Source of the DNA: Skeletonema tropicum
Lineage: Eukaryota; Bacillariophyta; Thalassiosirophyceae; Thalassiosirales; Thalassiosiraceae
Assembly (NCBI GenBank): GCA_037178625.1
Contig: JAWZXG010000105.1
Span: 1 to 16,569, forward strand
DNA length: 16,569 nucleotides
Direction: 5' to 3'
The position numbers and the translations under genes were made by a program. Below the pieces are notes generated by a model, which was not told where the DNA came from, searched no databases, and was given only the letters and a program-made list of their open reading frames with translations. Within the stretch, counting starts at the first letter, position 1; the number at the start of each line of letters is the position of its first letter. Below, piece after piece: positions 5,965 through 16,569 of this stretch.

Positions 5965-7757
5965 TTTGCGAATCCGGCATTCACTTTTGATTTTTTGACC
6001 ATCATGCAAGCACATGCATCTTGCAGCTCACAATGACACTACATAACGGTCATATCTTGTCTCCTACGCGGCCAATCAAGACAATAAGTAGTGATTTGGA
6101 AAGCCCTCATTGAGCTCTATCGATTAGGTCTATAATGGGCCTCATTGGAGGTCTTTTCACAGATCGAATCCGTCAAAAACAGGGCAAGAAAGTCGCCGAC
6201 AGCTCGAAATCCACCGCCAGAGCCAGAATTTCAATGCAGAGGTCCGAATTTGACCAAAATACGATGTGACAACCAATCGAAAGCTCTCTTCAAGCTCTAT
6301 CGTTATATATCATCATTACCACTGCGATCTCCAAAATCCAAACAGTATAATCACTGCTCGGCCGAGGGCCTCGCGAAAAATTGACTCTTACTGCAGCGAT
6401 GTCATGATGGGTTTGGTACACGTTGAGATCCAAAAACGCGACCACGTAGATCATTAATAATCACAGCTCAGGGAGGGGTCGCACTCGCCTAAGAACTAAG
6501 AACGCTTCGCTGAAGAACGATTACTTAATGGGGCGCCGTCAATGAACTTAGTTACGGGTGGGCTCTACAAAGACACTCGACATGACAGTCGGTACATGTA
6601 CCGTACCGTCCTACCGTCCATCCATCTTACTCACTATCCGTCATTCGTCCATACAATGACACGGTTGGCTCCTGGCTCCCCTCCCTTCGGTCGGCTCGCT
6701 TCTATTCCAATAATATAACAATCAAACCACACTACTCCCAACATAACAATCAACCAATCCAACACCAGTGTCAGCAGCAGTAGCAGCAGTCAACCTCCTC
6801 ATCATTGCTGCTGCTGGTGTTGGATACGAATGGCAGCAGCAGTAGCAACCAAATGATCAGTATAATGACAATCCAAACAACAACAATATCATCTCATCCT
6901 CCCACCACCGCAACTACCAAATCCATTCTCATCCACCACCCACCACCACCGATTCTTCCACCATCAGCGGTGGTGGATGAGGATTGAGATTGGATGCACC
7001 ACACAACACACCAATACAAAGTGAGCCGCAAGGCGAATTGGGGAGGAGAGTGGATTTGATGTGTTGTTGGTAATAATGTTGATAATGATGGTATCGGTAT
7101 CGAAGCTGGTGAAAGTCTTTTTTTGTCCATTTTGTTGAAATGCCGAAATTTCAAAGCGACTTTGGCGCTGACATTCAGGTTCTAGGGCTAGAGTCGCTTT
7201 AGTTGAGTACATTGACAAGGGATCGGTATATGGCTTTGAAACTACAACCAATCGATAGGGCGCAACGAGAGGATTCCAAATCACCACTCATTGCTTTCAT
7301 ACGACTTTTGTAAAGGAAGATATCAAGGAAAAGGCGGATTCTATGAATGATGTGCTTCGATTTCGATGGATGATATGATTCGCTATTCACTGTTGTTCAA
7401 CATGGAAACAGACTACAGCTACAGATGAAGATGTAGCGCTCTAGAGAGAGAATGAAGGTAGCATAATAATAATTTAAAAATGATACAAGACGTATCAATT
7501 AAATATCGTGTATGTCAACAAAGGCACTGTCATAACAATCACACGCACAAACTAAAATCCATCAAAACCTCACGGCTCGCTCACGCACGGCACACAACTA
7601 ACATCATACATCATTGCAACCATGATGTCAAACCGACGCTACCAAACAATACTATTACTTCTCCTCCTTCTTCATGCCATTACAGTCCATTCCTTCAGTA
7701 ACGATGCAGCTGCAATAATAACTGGCGCGATGACGATGAATTCAAAATTATTAGCAT
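5819..7757 (+). repeat. Repeat unit 4 (1939 bp)
   Basis: There are two single-base insertions relative to consensus: an extra T at 6412-6414 and an extra G at 7574-7575. The second breaks the long upstream extension of the presequence frame but lies before the ATG at 7622, so the exon itself stays intact. Confidence 0.95.
6163..6384 (+). CDS. Candidate second exon, copy 4 (intact)
   Basis: Identical to 345-566; it would join the exon at 5683-5937. The extra T at 6412-6414 lies after the stop. Product unknown. Confidence 0.25.
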   Translation: MESVKNRARKSPTARNPPPEPEFQCRGPNLTKIRCDNQSKALFKLYRYISSLPLRSPKSKQYNHCSAEGLAKN

Positions 7758-7903
7758 GGCAAGCAGCAGTAGTAGTTCGCCGCTCACTACTTTACCGTTC
7801 GACACATCATCATCGTCGTCATCATGGGAGAGGAGTGTCGATGATGACGTTATTGGAGATCGATGATCGATCAGCGGTATGTTATTTGAGACGGACATCT
7901 TGA
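7622..7903 (+). CDS. Presequence exon, copy 5 (intact; upstream extension broken)
   Basis: The 93 codons are identical to the other copies. An extra G at 7574-7575 shifts the open frame upstream but leaves this ATG-started frame untouched. That supports the ATG pair at 7622/7625 as the real start. The donor follows base 7876. The candidate second exon at 8102-8324 is frameshifted. Confidence 0.5.
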   Translation: MMSNRRYQTILLLLLLLHAITVHSFSNDAAAIITGAMTMNSKLLAWQAAVVVRRSLLYRSTHHHRRHHGRGVSMMTLLEIDDRSAVCYLRRTS

Positions 7904-9704
7904 TTTGCGAATCCGGCATTCACTTTTGATTTTTTGACCATCATGCAAGCACATGCATCTTGCAGCTCACAATGACACTACATAACGGTCATATCTTGTC
8001 TCCTACGCGGCCAATCAAGACAATAAGTAGTGATTTGGAAAGCCCTCATTGAGCTCTATCGATTAGGTCTATAATGGGCCTCATTGGAGGTCTTTTCACA
8101 GATCGAATCCGTCAAAAAACAGGGCAAGAAAGTCGCCGACAGCTCGAAATCCACCGCCAGAGCCAGAATTTCAATGCAGAGGTCCGAATTTGACCAAAAT
8201 ACGATGTGACAACCAATCGAAAGCTCTCTTCAAGCTCTATCGTTATATATCATCATTACCACTGCGATCTCCAAAATCCAAACAGTATAATCACTGCTCG
8301 GCCGAGGGCCTCGCGAAAAATTGACTCTTACTGCAGCGATGTCATGATGGGTTGGTACACGTTGAGATCCAAAAACGCGACCACGTAGATCATTAATAAT
8401 CACAGCTCAGGGAGGGGTCGCACTCGCCTAAGAACTAAGAACGCTTCGCTGAAGAACGATTACTTAATGGGGCGCCGTCAATGAACTTAGTTACGGGTGG
8501 GCTCTACAAAGACACTCGACATGACAGTCGGTACATGTACCGTACCGTCCTACCGTCCATCCATCTTACTCACTATCCGTCATTCGTCCATACAATGACA
8601 CGGTTGGCTCCTGGCTCCCCTCCCTTCGGTCGGCTCGCTTCTATTCCAATAATATAACAATCAAACCACACTACTCCCAACATAACAATCAACCAATCCA
8701 ACACCAGTGTCAGCAGCAGTAGCAGCAGTCAACCTCCTCATCATTGCTGCTGCTGGTGTTGGATACGAATGGCAGCAGCAGTAGCAACCAAATGATCAGT
8801 ATAATGACAATCCAAACAACAACAATATCATCTCATCCTCCCACCACCGCAACTACCAAATCCATTCTCATCCACCACCCACCACCACCGATTCTTCCAC
8901 CATTCAGCGGTGGTGGATGAGGATTGAGATTGGATGCACCACACAACACACCAATACAAAGTGAGGCCGCAAGGCGAATTGGGGAGGAGAGTGGATTTGA
9001 TGTGTTGTTGGTAATAATGTTGATTAATGATGGTATCGGTATCGAAGCTGGTGAAAGTCTTTTTTTGTCCATTTTGTTGAAATGCCGAAATTTCAAAGCG
9101 ACTTTGGCGCTGACATTCAGGTTCTAGGGCTAGAGTCGCTTTAGTTGAGTACATTGACAAGGGATCGGTATATGGCTTTGAAACTTACAACCAATCGATA
9201 GGGCGCAACGAGAGAGGATTCCAAATCACCACTCATTGCTTTCATACGACTTTTGTAAAGGAAGATATCAAGGAAAAAGGCGGATTCTATGAATGATGTG
9301 CTTCGATTTCGATGGATGAATATGATTCGCTATTCACTGTTGTTCAACATGGAAACAGACTTACAGCTACAGATGAAGATGTAGCGCTCTAGAGAGAGAA
9401 TGAAGGTAGCATAATAATAATTTAAAAATGATACAAGACGTATCAATTAAATATCGTGTATGTCAACAAAGGCACTGTCATAACAATCACACGCACAAAC
9501 TAAAATCCATCAAAACCTCACGCTCGCTCACGCACGGCACACAACTAACATCATACATCATTGCAACCATGATGTCAAACCGACGCTACCAAACAATACT
9601 ATTACTTCTCCTCCTTCTTCATGCCATTACAGTCCATTCCTTCAGTAACGATGCAGCTGCAATAATAACTGGCGCGATGACGATGAATTCAAAATTATTA
9701 GCAT
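7758..9704 (+). repeat. Repeat unit 5 (1947 bp, insertion-rich)
   Basis: Nine insertion events add 10 bp: A at 8114-8119, T at 8903-8904, G at 8965-8966, T at 9024-9025, T at 9185-9186, AG near 9210-9215, A at 9273-9278, A at 9319-9320 and T at 9361-9362. Eight of the nine fall within about 460 bp (8903-9362). I found no deletion or substitution. This one-sided pattern suggests residual long-read error more than biological divergence. Confidence 0.93.
8102..8324 (+). pseudogene. Candidate second exon, copy 5, frameshifted
   Basis: The A run at 8114-8119 has six bases where other copies have five. This shifts the frame five codons into the exon. A homopolymer +1 is also a common sequencing error, so loss of function is not certain. 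Confidence 0.3.
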
Positions 9705-9880
9705 GGCAAGCAGCAGTAGTAGTTCGCCGCTCACTACTTTACCGTTCGACACATCATCATCGTCGTCATCATGGGAGAGGAGTGTCGATGATGACGTTAT
9801 TGGAGATCGATGATCGATCAGCGGCGGTATGTTATTTTGAGACGGACATCTTGATTTGCGAATCCGGCATTCACTTTTGA
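9569..9880 (+). CDS. Presequence exon, copy 6 (one extra codon; altered tail)
   Basis: A CGG insertion at about 9822-9827 adds one Ala just before the donor and keeps the frame. A T inserted at 9835-9838 changes the unspliced tail, so the ORF reaches 103 codons. Under the spliced model the T lies in the intron and is harmless; the exon would then end at about 9826 with 86 codons. The changes could also be sequence errors. Confidence 0.42.
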   Translation: MMSNRRYQTILLLLLLLHAITVHSFSNDAAAIITGAMTMNSKLLAWQAAVVVRRSLLYRSTHHHRRHHGRGVSMMTLLEIDDRSAAVCYFETDILICESGIHF

Positions 9881-11650
9881 TTTTTTGACCATCATGCAAG
9901 CACATGCATCTTGCAGCTCACAATGACACTACATAACGGTCATATCTTGTCTCCTACGCGGCCAATCAAGACAATAAGTAGTGATTTGGAAAGCCCTCAT
10001 TGAGCTCTATCGATTAGGTCTATAATGGGCCTCATTGGAGGTCTTTTCACAGATCGAATCCGTCAAAAACAGGGCAAGAAAGTCGCCGACAGCTCGAAAT
10101 CCACCGCCAGAGCCAGAATTTCAATGCAGAGGTCCGAATTTGACCAAAATACGATGTGACAACCAATCGAAAGCTCTCTTCAAGCTCTATCGTTATATAT
10201 CATCATTACCACTGCGATCTCCAAAATCCAAACAGTATAATCACTCTGCTCGGCCGAGGGCCTCGCGAAAAATTGACTCTTACTGCAGCGATGTCATGAT
10301 GGGTTGGTACACGTTGAGATCCAAAAACACGACCACGTAGATCATTAATAATCACAGCTCAGGGAGGGGTCGCACTCGCCTAAGAACTAAGAACGCTTCG
10401 CTGAAGAACGATTACTTAATGGGGCGCCGTCAATGAACTTAGTTACGGGTGGGCTCTACAAAGACACTCGACATGACAGTCGGTACATGTACCGTACCGT
10501 CCTACCGTCCATCCATCTTACTCACTATCCGTCATTCGTCCATACAATGACACGGTTGGCTCCTGGCTCCCCTCCCTTCGGTCGGCTCGCTTCTATTCCA
10601 ATAATATAACAATCAAACCACACTACTCCCAACATAACAATCAACCAATCCAACACCAGTGTCAGCAGCAGTAGCAGCAGTCAACCTCCTCATCATTGCT
10701 GCTGCTGGTGTTGGATACGAATGGCAGCAGCAGTAGCAACCAAATGATCAGTATAATGACAATCCAAACAACAACAATATCATCTCATCCTCCCACCACC
10801 GCAACTACCAAATCCATTCTCATCCACCACCCACCACCACCGATTCTTCCACCATCAGCGCGTGGTGGATGAGGATTGAGATTGGATGCACCACACAACA
10901 CACCAATACAAAGTGAGCCGCAAGGCGAATTGGGGAGGAGAGTGGATTTGATGTGTTGTTGGTAATAATGTTGATAATGATGGTATCGGTATCGAAGCTG
11001 GTGAAAGTCTTTTTTTGTCCATTTTGTTGAAATGCCGAAATTTCAAAGCGACTTTGGCGCTGACATTCAGGTTCTAGGGCTAGAGTCGCTTTAGTTGAGT
11101 ACATTGACAAGGGATCGGTATATGGCTTTGAAACTACAACCAATCGATAGGGCGCAACGAGAGGATTCCAAATCACCACTCATTGCTTTCATACGACTTT
11201 TGTAAAGGAAGATATCAAGGAAAAGGCGGATTCTATGAATGATGTGCTTCGATTTCGATGGATGATATGATTCGCTATTCACTGTTGTTCAACATGGAAA
11301 CAGACTACAGCTACAGATGAAGATGTAGCGCTCTAGAGAGAGAATGAAGGTAGCATAATAATAATTTAAAAATGATACAAGACGTATCAATTAAATATCG
11401 TGTATGTCAACAAAGGCACTGTCATAACAATCACACGCACAAACTAAAATCCATCAAAACCTCACGCTCGCTCACGCACGGCACACAACTAACATCATAC
11501 ATCATTGCAACCATGATGTCAAACCGACGCTACCAAACAATACTATTACTTCTCCTCCTTCTTCATGCCATTACAGTCCATTCCTTCAGTAACGATGCAG
11601 CTGCAATAATAACTGGCGCGATGACGATGAATTCAAAATTATTAGCATGG
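9705..11650 (+). repeat. Repeat unit 6 (1946 bp)
   Basis: Insertions relative to consensus are CGG at about 9822-9827, T at 9835-9838, CT at about 10245-10248, C at about 10860-10861, and GG at the junction 11649-11652. A G-to-A change at 10329 is the only clean substitution I found in the array. If the extra GG is assigned to the next unit, this unit is 1944 bp. Confidence 0.92.
10053..10340 (+). CDS. Candidate second exon, copy 6, altered C-terminus
   Basis: This matches 345-566 for about 64 codons. An inserted CT near 10245-10248 then moves it into another frame that stays open to a stop at 10338-10340. The new tail includes DVMMGWYTLRSKN; the 10329 substitution changes one Ala to Thr within it. 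It may be a real variant or an error. Confidence 0.2.
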   Translation: MESVKNRARKSPTARNPPPEPEFQCRGPNLTKIRCDNQSKALFKLYRYISSLPLRSPKSKQYNHSARPRASRKIDSYCSDVMMGWYTLRSKNTTT

Positions 11651-11665
11651 GGCAAGCAGCAGTAG
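11513..11665 (+). pseudogene. Presequence exon, copy 7, frameshifted by extra GG
   Basis: Codons 1-46 match the other copies, including the whole signal peptide. Two extra G bases at 11649-11652 then shift the frame, giving a stop at 11663-11665 after 50 codons. Downstream DNA at 11653-11769 and the splice donor are otherwise intact. The break sits exactly where the window's own first bases recur, so an assembly join is at least as likely as a real pseudogene. Confidence 0.5.
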
Positions 11666-13588
11666 TAGTTCGCCGCTCACTACTTTACCGTTCGACACAT
11701 CATCATCGTCGTCATCATGGGAGAGGAGTGTCGATGATGACGTTATTGGAGATCGATGATCGATCAGCGGTATGTTATTTGAGACGGACATCTTGATTTG
11801 CGAATCCGGCATTCACTTTTGATTTTTTGACCATCATGCAAGCACATGCATCTTGCAGCTCACAATGACACTACATAACGGTCATATCTTGTCTCCTACG
11901 CGGCCAATCAAGACAATAAGTAGTGATTTGGAAAGCCCTCATTGAGCTCTATCGATTAGGTCTATAATGGGCCTCATTGGAGGTCTTTTCACAGATCGAA
12001 TCCGTCAAAAACAGGGCAAGAAAGTCGCCGACAGCTCGAAATCCACCGCCAGAGCCAGAATTTCAATGCAGAGGTCCGAATTTGACCAAAATACGATGTG
12101 ACAACCAATCGAAAGCTCTCTTCAAGCTCTATCGTTATATATCATCATTACCACTGCGATCTCCAAAATCCAAACAGTATAATCACTGCTCGGCCGAGGG
12201 CCTCGCGAAAAATTGACTCTTACTGCAGCGATGTCATGATGGGTTGGTACACGTTGAGATCCAAAAACGCGACCACGTAGATCATTAATAATCACAGCTC
12301 AGGGAGGGGTCGCACTCGCCTAAGAACTAAGAACGCTTCGCTGAAGAACGATTACTTAATGGGGCGCCGTCAATGAACTTAGTTACGGGTGGGCTCTACA
12401 AAGACACTCGACATGACAGTCGGTACATGTACCGTACCGTCCTACCGTCCATCCATCTTACTCACTATCCGTCATTCGTCCATACAATGACACGGTTGGC
12501 TCCTGGCTCCCCTCCCTTCGGTCGGCTCGCTTCTATTCCAATAATATAACAATCAAACCACACTACTCCCAACATAACAATCAACCAATCCAACACCAGT
12601 GTCAGCAGCAGTAGCAGCAGTCAACCTCCTCATCATTGCTGCTGCTGGTGTTGGATACGAATGGCAGCAGCAGTAGCAACCAAATGATCAGTATAATGAC
12701 AATCCAAACAACAACAATATCATCTCATCCTCCCACCACCGCAACTACCAAATCCATTCTCATCCACCACCCACCACCACCGATTCTTCCACCATCAGCG
12801 GTGGTGGATGAGGATTGAGATTGGATGCACCACACAACACACACAATACAAAGTGAGCCGCAAGGCGAATTGGGGAGGAGAGTGGATTTGATGTGTTGTT
12901 GGTAATAATGTTGATAATGATGGTATCGGTATCGAAGCTGGTGAAAGTCTTTTTTTGTCCATTTTGTTGAAATGCCGAAATTTCAAAGCGACTTTGGCGC
13001 TGACATTCAGGTTCTAGGGCTAGAGTCGCTTTAGTTGAGTACATTGACAAGGGATCGGTATATGGCTTTGAAACTACAACCAATCGATAGGGCGCAACGA
13101 GAGGATTCCAAATCACCACTCATTGCTTTCATACGACTTTTGTAAAGGAAGATATCAAGGAAAAGGCGGATTCTATGAATGATGTGCTTCGATTTCGATG
13201 GATGATATGATTCGCTATTCACTGTTGTTCAACATGGAAACAGACTACAGCTACAGATGAAGATGTAGCGCTCTAGAGAGAGAATGAAGGTAGCATAATA
13301 ATAATTTAAAAATGATACAAGACGTATCAATTAAATATCGTGTATGTCAACAAAGGCACTGTCATAACAATCACACGCACAAACTAAAATCCATCAAAAC
13401 CTCACGCTCGCTCACGCACGGCACACAACTAACATCATACATCATTGCAACCATGATGTCAAACCGACGCTACCAAACAATACTATTACTTCTCCTCCTT
13501 CTTCATGCCATTACAGTCCATTCCTTCAGTAACGATGCAGCTGCAATAATAACTGGCGCGATGACGATGAATTCAAAATTATTAGCAT
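11651..13588 (+). repeat. Repeat unit 7 (1938 bp)
   Basis: One base is inserted in a CA-rich run around 12840-12844, giving ACACACAA where the other copies have ACACCAA. The rest agrees with consensus. The unit starts at the anomalous GGGG junction. Confidence 0.94.
11995..12216 (+). CDS. Candidate second exon, copy 7 (intact)
   Basis: Identical to 345-566, but the first exon upstream (11513-11665) is frameshifted by the extra GG. Product unknown. Confidence 0.25.
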   Translation: MESVKNRARKSPTARNPPPEPEFQCRGPNLTKIRCDNQSKALFKLYRYISSLPLRSPKSKQYNHCSAEGLAKN

Positions 13589-13734
13589 GGCAAGCAGCAG
13601 TAGTAGTTCGCCGCTCACTACTTTACCGTTCGACACATCATCATCGTCGTCATCATGGGAGAGGAGTGTCGATGATGACGTTATTGGAGATCGATGATCG
13701 ATCAGCGGTATGTTATTTGAGACGGACATCTTGA
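13453..13734 (+). CDS. Presequence exon, copy 8 (intact)
   Basis: This copy is identical to 1803-2084: signal peptide, Phe at the predicted +1, and a His/Arg-rich tail. The donor follows base 13707 and the candidate second exon is at 13933-14154. Confidence 0.5.
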   Translation: MMSNRRYQTILLLLLLLHAITVHSFSNDAAAIITGAMTMNSKLLAWQAAVVVRRSLLYRSTHHHRRHHGRGVSMMTLLEIDDRSAVCYLRRTS

Positions 13735-15525
13735 TTTGCGAATCCGGCATTCACTTTTGATTTTTTGACCATCATGCAAGCACATGCATCTTGCAGCTCA
13801 CAATGACACTACATAACGGTCATATCTTGTCTCCTACGCGGCCAATCAAGACAATAAGTAGTGATTTGGAAAGCCCTCATTGAGCTCTATCGATTAGGTC
13901 TATAATGGGCCTCATTGGAGGTCTTTTCACAGATCGAATCCGTCAAAAACAGGGCAAGAAAGTCGCCGACAGCTCGAAATCCACCGCCAGAGCCAGAATT
14001 TCAATGCAGAGGTCCGAATTTGACCAAAATACGATGTGACAACCAATCGAAAGCTCTCTTCAAGCTCTATCGTTATATATCATCATTACCACTGCGATCT
14101 CCAAAATCCAAACAGTATAATCACTGCTCGGCCGAGGGCCTCGCGAAAAATTGACTCTTACTGCAGCGATGTCATGATGGGTTGGTACACGTTGAGATCC
14201 AAAAACGCGACCACGTAGATCATTAATAATCACAGCTCAGGGAGGGGTCGCACTCGCCTAAGAACTAAGAACGCTTCGCTGAAGAACGATTACTTAATGG
14301 GGCGCCGTCAATGAACTTAGTTACGGGTGGGCTCTACAAAGACACTCGACATGACAGTCGGTACATGTACCGTACCGTCCTACCGTCCATCCATCTTACT
14401 CACTATCCGTCATTCGTCCATACAATGACACGGTTGGCTCCTGGCTCCCCTCCCTTCGGTCGGCTCGCTTCTATTCCAATAATATAACAATCAAACCACA
14501 CTACTCCCAACATAACAATCAACCAATCCAACACCAGTGTCAGCAGCAGTAGCAGCAGTCAACCTCCTCATCATTGCTGCTGCTGGTGTTGGATACGAAT
14601 GGCAGCAGCAGTAGCAACCAAATGATCAGTATAATGACAATCCAAACAACAACAATATCATCTCATCCTCCCACCACCGCAACTACCAAATCCATTCTCA
14701 TCCACCACCCACCACCACCGATTCTTCCACCATCAGCGGTGGTGGATGAGGATTGAGATTGGATGCACCACACAACACACCAATACAAAGTGAGCCGCAA
14801 GGCGAATTGGGGAGGAGAGTGGATTTGATGTGTTGTTGGTAATAATGTTGATAATGATGGTATCGGTATCGAAGCTGGTGAAAGTCTTTTTTTGTCCATT
14901 TTGTTGAAATGCCGAAATTTCAAAGCGACTTTGGCGCTGACATTCAGGTTCTAGGGCTAGAGTCGCTTTAGTTGAGTACATTGACAAGGGATCGGTATAT
15001 GGCTTTGAAACTACAACCAATCGATAGGGCGCAACGAGAGGATTCCAAATCACCACTCATTGCTTTCATACGACTTTTGTAAAGGAAGATATCAAGGAAA
15101 AGGCGGATTCTATGAATGATGTGCTTCGATTTCGATGGATGATGATGATCGCTATTCACTGTTGTTCAACATGGAAACAGACTACAGCTACAGATGAAGA
15201 TGTAGCGCTCTAGAGAGAGAATGAAGGTAGCATAATAATAATTTAAAAATGATACAAGACGTATCAATTAAATATCGTGTATGTCAACAAAGGCACTGTC
15301 ATAACAATCACACGCACAAACTAAAATCCATCAAAACCTCACGCTCGCTCACGCACGGCACACAACTAACATCATACATCATTGCAACCATGATGTCAAA
15401 CCGACGCTACCAAACAATACTATTACTTCTCCTCCTTCTTCATGCCATTACAGTCCATTCCTTCAGTAACGATGCAGCTGCAATAATAACTGGCGCGATG
15501 ACGATGAATTCAAAATTATTAGCAT
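13589..15525 (+). repeat. Repeat unit 8 (1937 bp)
   Basis: The length is consensus. A local change at about 15147-15152 turns GATGATATGATTC into GATGATGATGATC. It is equivalent to one inserted G and one lost T, and it creates a purer GAT repeat. Confidence 0.95.
13933..14154 (+). CDS. Candidate second exon, copy 8 (intact)
   Basis: Identical to 345-566; it would join the exon at 13453-13707. Product unknown. Confidence 0.25.
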   Translation: MESVKNRARKSPTARNPPPEPEFQCRGPNLTKIRCDNQSKALFKLYRYISSLPLRSPKSKQYNHCSAEGLAKN

Positions 15526-15671
15526 GGCAAGCAGCAGTAGTAGTTCGCCGCTCACTACTTTACCGTTCGACACATCATCATCGTCGTCATCATGGGAGAG
15601 GAGTGTCGATGATGACGTTATTGGAGATCGATGATCGATCAGCGGTATGTTATTTGAGACGGACATCTTGA
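15390..15671 (+). CDS. Presequence exon, copy 9 (intact)
   Basis: This copy is identical to 1803-2084. The donor follows base 15644. The candidate second exon, 15870-16091, is fully inside the window, so this is the last complete gene candidate. Confidence 0.5.
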   Translation: MMSNRRYQTILLLLLLLHAITVHSFSNDAAAIITGAMTMNSKLLAWQAAVVVRRSLLYRSTHHHRRHHGRGVSMMTLLEIDDRSAVCYLRRTS

Positions 15672-16569
15672 TTTGCGAATCCGGCATTCACTTTTGATTT
15701 TTTGACCATCATGCAAGCACATGCATCTTGCAGCTCACAATGACACTACATAACGGTCATATCTTGTCTCCTACGCGGCCAATCAAGACAATAAGTAGTG
15801 ATTTGGAAAGCCCTCATTGAGCTCTATCGATTAGGTCTATAATGGGCCTCATTGGAGGTCTTTTCACAGATCGAATCCGTCAAAAACAGGGCAAGAAAGT
15901 CGCCGACAGCTCGAAATCCACCGCCAGAGCCAGAATTTCAATGCAGAGGTCCGAATTTGACCAAAATACGATGTGACAACCAATCGAAAGCTCTCTTCAA
16001 GCTCTATCGTTATATATCATCATTACCACTGCGATCTCCAAAATCCAAACAGTATAATCACTGCTCGGCCGAGGGCCTCGCGAAAAATTGACTCTTACTG
16101 CAGCGATGTCATGATGGGTTGGTACACGTTGAGATCCAAAAACGCGACCACGTAGATCATTAATAATCACAGCTCAGGGAGGGGTCGCACTCGCCTAAGA
16201 ACTAAGAACGCTTCGCTGAAGAACGATTACTTAATGGGGCGCCGTCAATGAACTTAGTTACGGGTGGGCTCTACAAAGACACTCGACATGACAGTCGGTA
16301 CATGTACCGTACCGTCCTACCGTCCATCCATCTTACTCACTATCCGTCATTCGTCCATACAATGACACGGTTGGCTCCTGGCTCCCCTCCCTTCGGTCGG
16401 CTCGCTTCTATTCCAATAATATAACAATCAAACCACACTACTCCCAACATAACAATCAACCAATCCAACACCAGTGTCAGCAGCAGTAGCAGCAGTCAAC
16501 CTCCTCATCATTGCTGCTGCTGGTGTTGGATACGAATGGCAGCAGCAGTAGCAACCAAATGATCAGTAT
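15526..16569 (+). repeat. Repeat unit 9 (partial, 1044 bp)
   Basis: This is the first 1044 bp of the unit, identical by eye to unit 2, cut by the window end shortly after hairpin A. The array therefore continues beyond the window. Confidence 0.95.
15870..16091 (+). CDS. Candidate second exon, copy 9 (intact)
   Basis: Identical to 345-566; it would join the exon at 15390-15644. Product unknown. Confidence 0.25.
   Translation: MESVKNRARKSPTARNPPPEPEFQCRGPNLTKIRCDNQSKALFKLYRYISSLPLRSPKSKQYNHCSAEGLAKN

Larger units (their letters stand above)
1..16569. repeat. Head-to-tail tandem array of a ~1937-bp unit, 8.5 copies
   Basis: The sequence beginning at base 1 recurs in the same orientation at 1939, 3876, 5819, 7758, 9705, 11651 (or 11649, see that junction), 13589 and 15526. 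The consensus unit is 1937 bp. Observed lengths are 1938, 1937, 1943, 1939, 1947, 1946, 1938, 1937 and a partial 1044 bp, which sum exactly to the window. Copies differ almost only by small insertions. No target-site duplication, terminal inverted repeat, transposase, reverse transcriptase or rRNA gene is visible. The unit boundary used here is arbitrary, because both window ends lie inside a unit. The array could be a nuclear gene or satellite array, a circular molecule assembled as a concatemer, or an assembly artefact; the sequence alone does not decide. Confidence 0.98.

Noticed and set aside
1..16569. Length equal to that of the human mitochondrial reference genome
   Set aside because: The content is a tandem array with no rRNA, tRNA or respiratory-chain genes. 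The match in length is coincidence or a choice of window size.
1..16569. CRISPR array or ribosomal DNA array
   Set aside because: Units are far too long for CRISPR and have no spacer structure. No 5S, 18S, 5.8S or 28S rRNA signature was recognised in any unit.
1..16569. Transposon or viral concatemer
   Set aside because: No transposase, reverse transcriptase, replication initiator or capsid-like frame is present on either strand, and no terminal repeats or target-site duplications are visible. A small non-coding circle remains possible.

Overview
The window is one head-to-tail tandem array. A unit with a consensus length of 1937 bp is repeated eight full times, plus 1044 bp of a ninth copy, with nothing unique between copies. 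The window begins and ends inside the array, so no flanking DNA is seen. With units phased from base 1, they are 1938, 1937, 1943, 1939, 1947, 1946, 1938 and 1937 bp, then 1044 bp. By eye, the length differences are fully accounted for by 19 small insertions relative to the consensus; I found no deletion. There is one clean substitution (10329) and one short local swap (about 15147-15152).

The sequence looks eukaryotic nuclear. It has a GTATGT splice donor with good AG acceptors, frequent CAT/CGT/CAG/CTG trinucleotide runs, and no bacterial operon layout or ribosome binding sites. The best coding candidate starts with a signal peptide whose predicted cleavage site is followed by Phe, then an Arg/Ser/His-rich, acid-poor stretch. 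This is the form of the bipartite plastid-targeting presequence of diatoms and related algae with red-derived secondary plastids. I infer a diatom or a close relative, with moderate to low confidence. No protein family was recognised in the window.

Layout of one unit, in unit 1 coordinates: 1-119 is the end of the presequence exon; 120-344 is a candidate intron (alternative acceptor at 208); 345-566 is a candidate second exon with no recognised domain; 567-887 is non-coding and holds a 14-bp palindrome at 771-784; 888-940 has CCAAT and TATA-like elements; 938-1006 and 1109-1162 form two strong inverted repeats in a CA/CCA/CAG-rich tract; 1163-1640 is largely non-coding, with a third stem-loop at 1334-1381 and a variable GA microsatellite at 1624-1631; 1641-1802 is the presumed 5' flank or leader; 1803-1938 begins the next copy of the presequence exon, which runs into the following unit.

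If the gene is real, each unit carries one copy of a small, probably spliced secretory or plastid-targeted protein gene. The near-absence of substitutions means very recent amplification, strong homogenisation, a circular molecule read many times over, or an assembly artefact. Clustered insertions in unit 5 and an extra GG at 11649-11652 suggest that at least part of the array is imperfectly assembled or polished.
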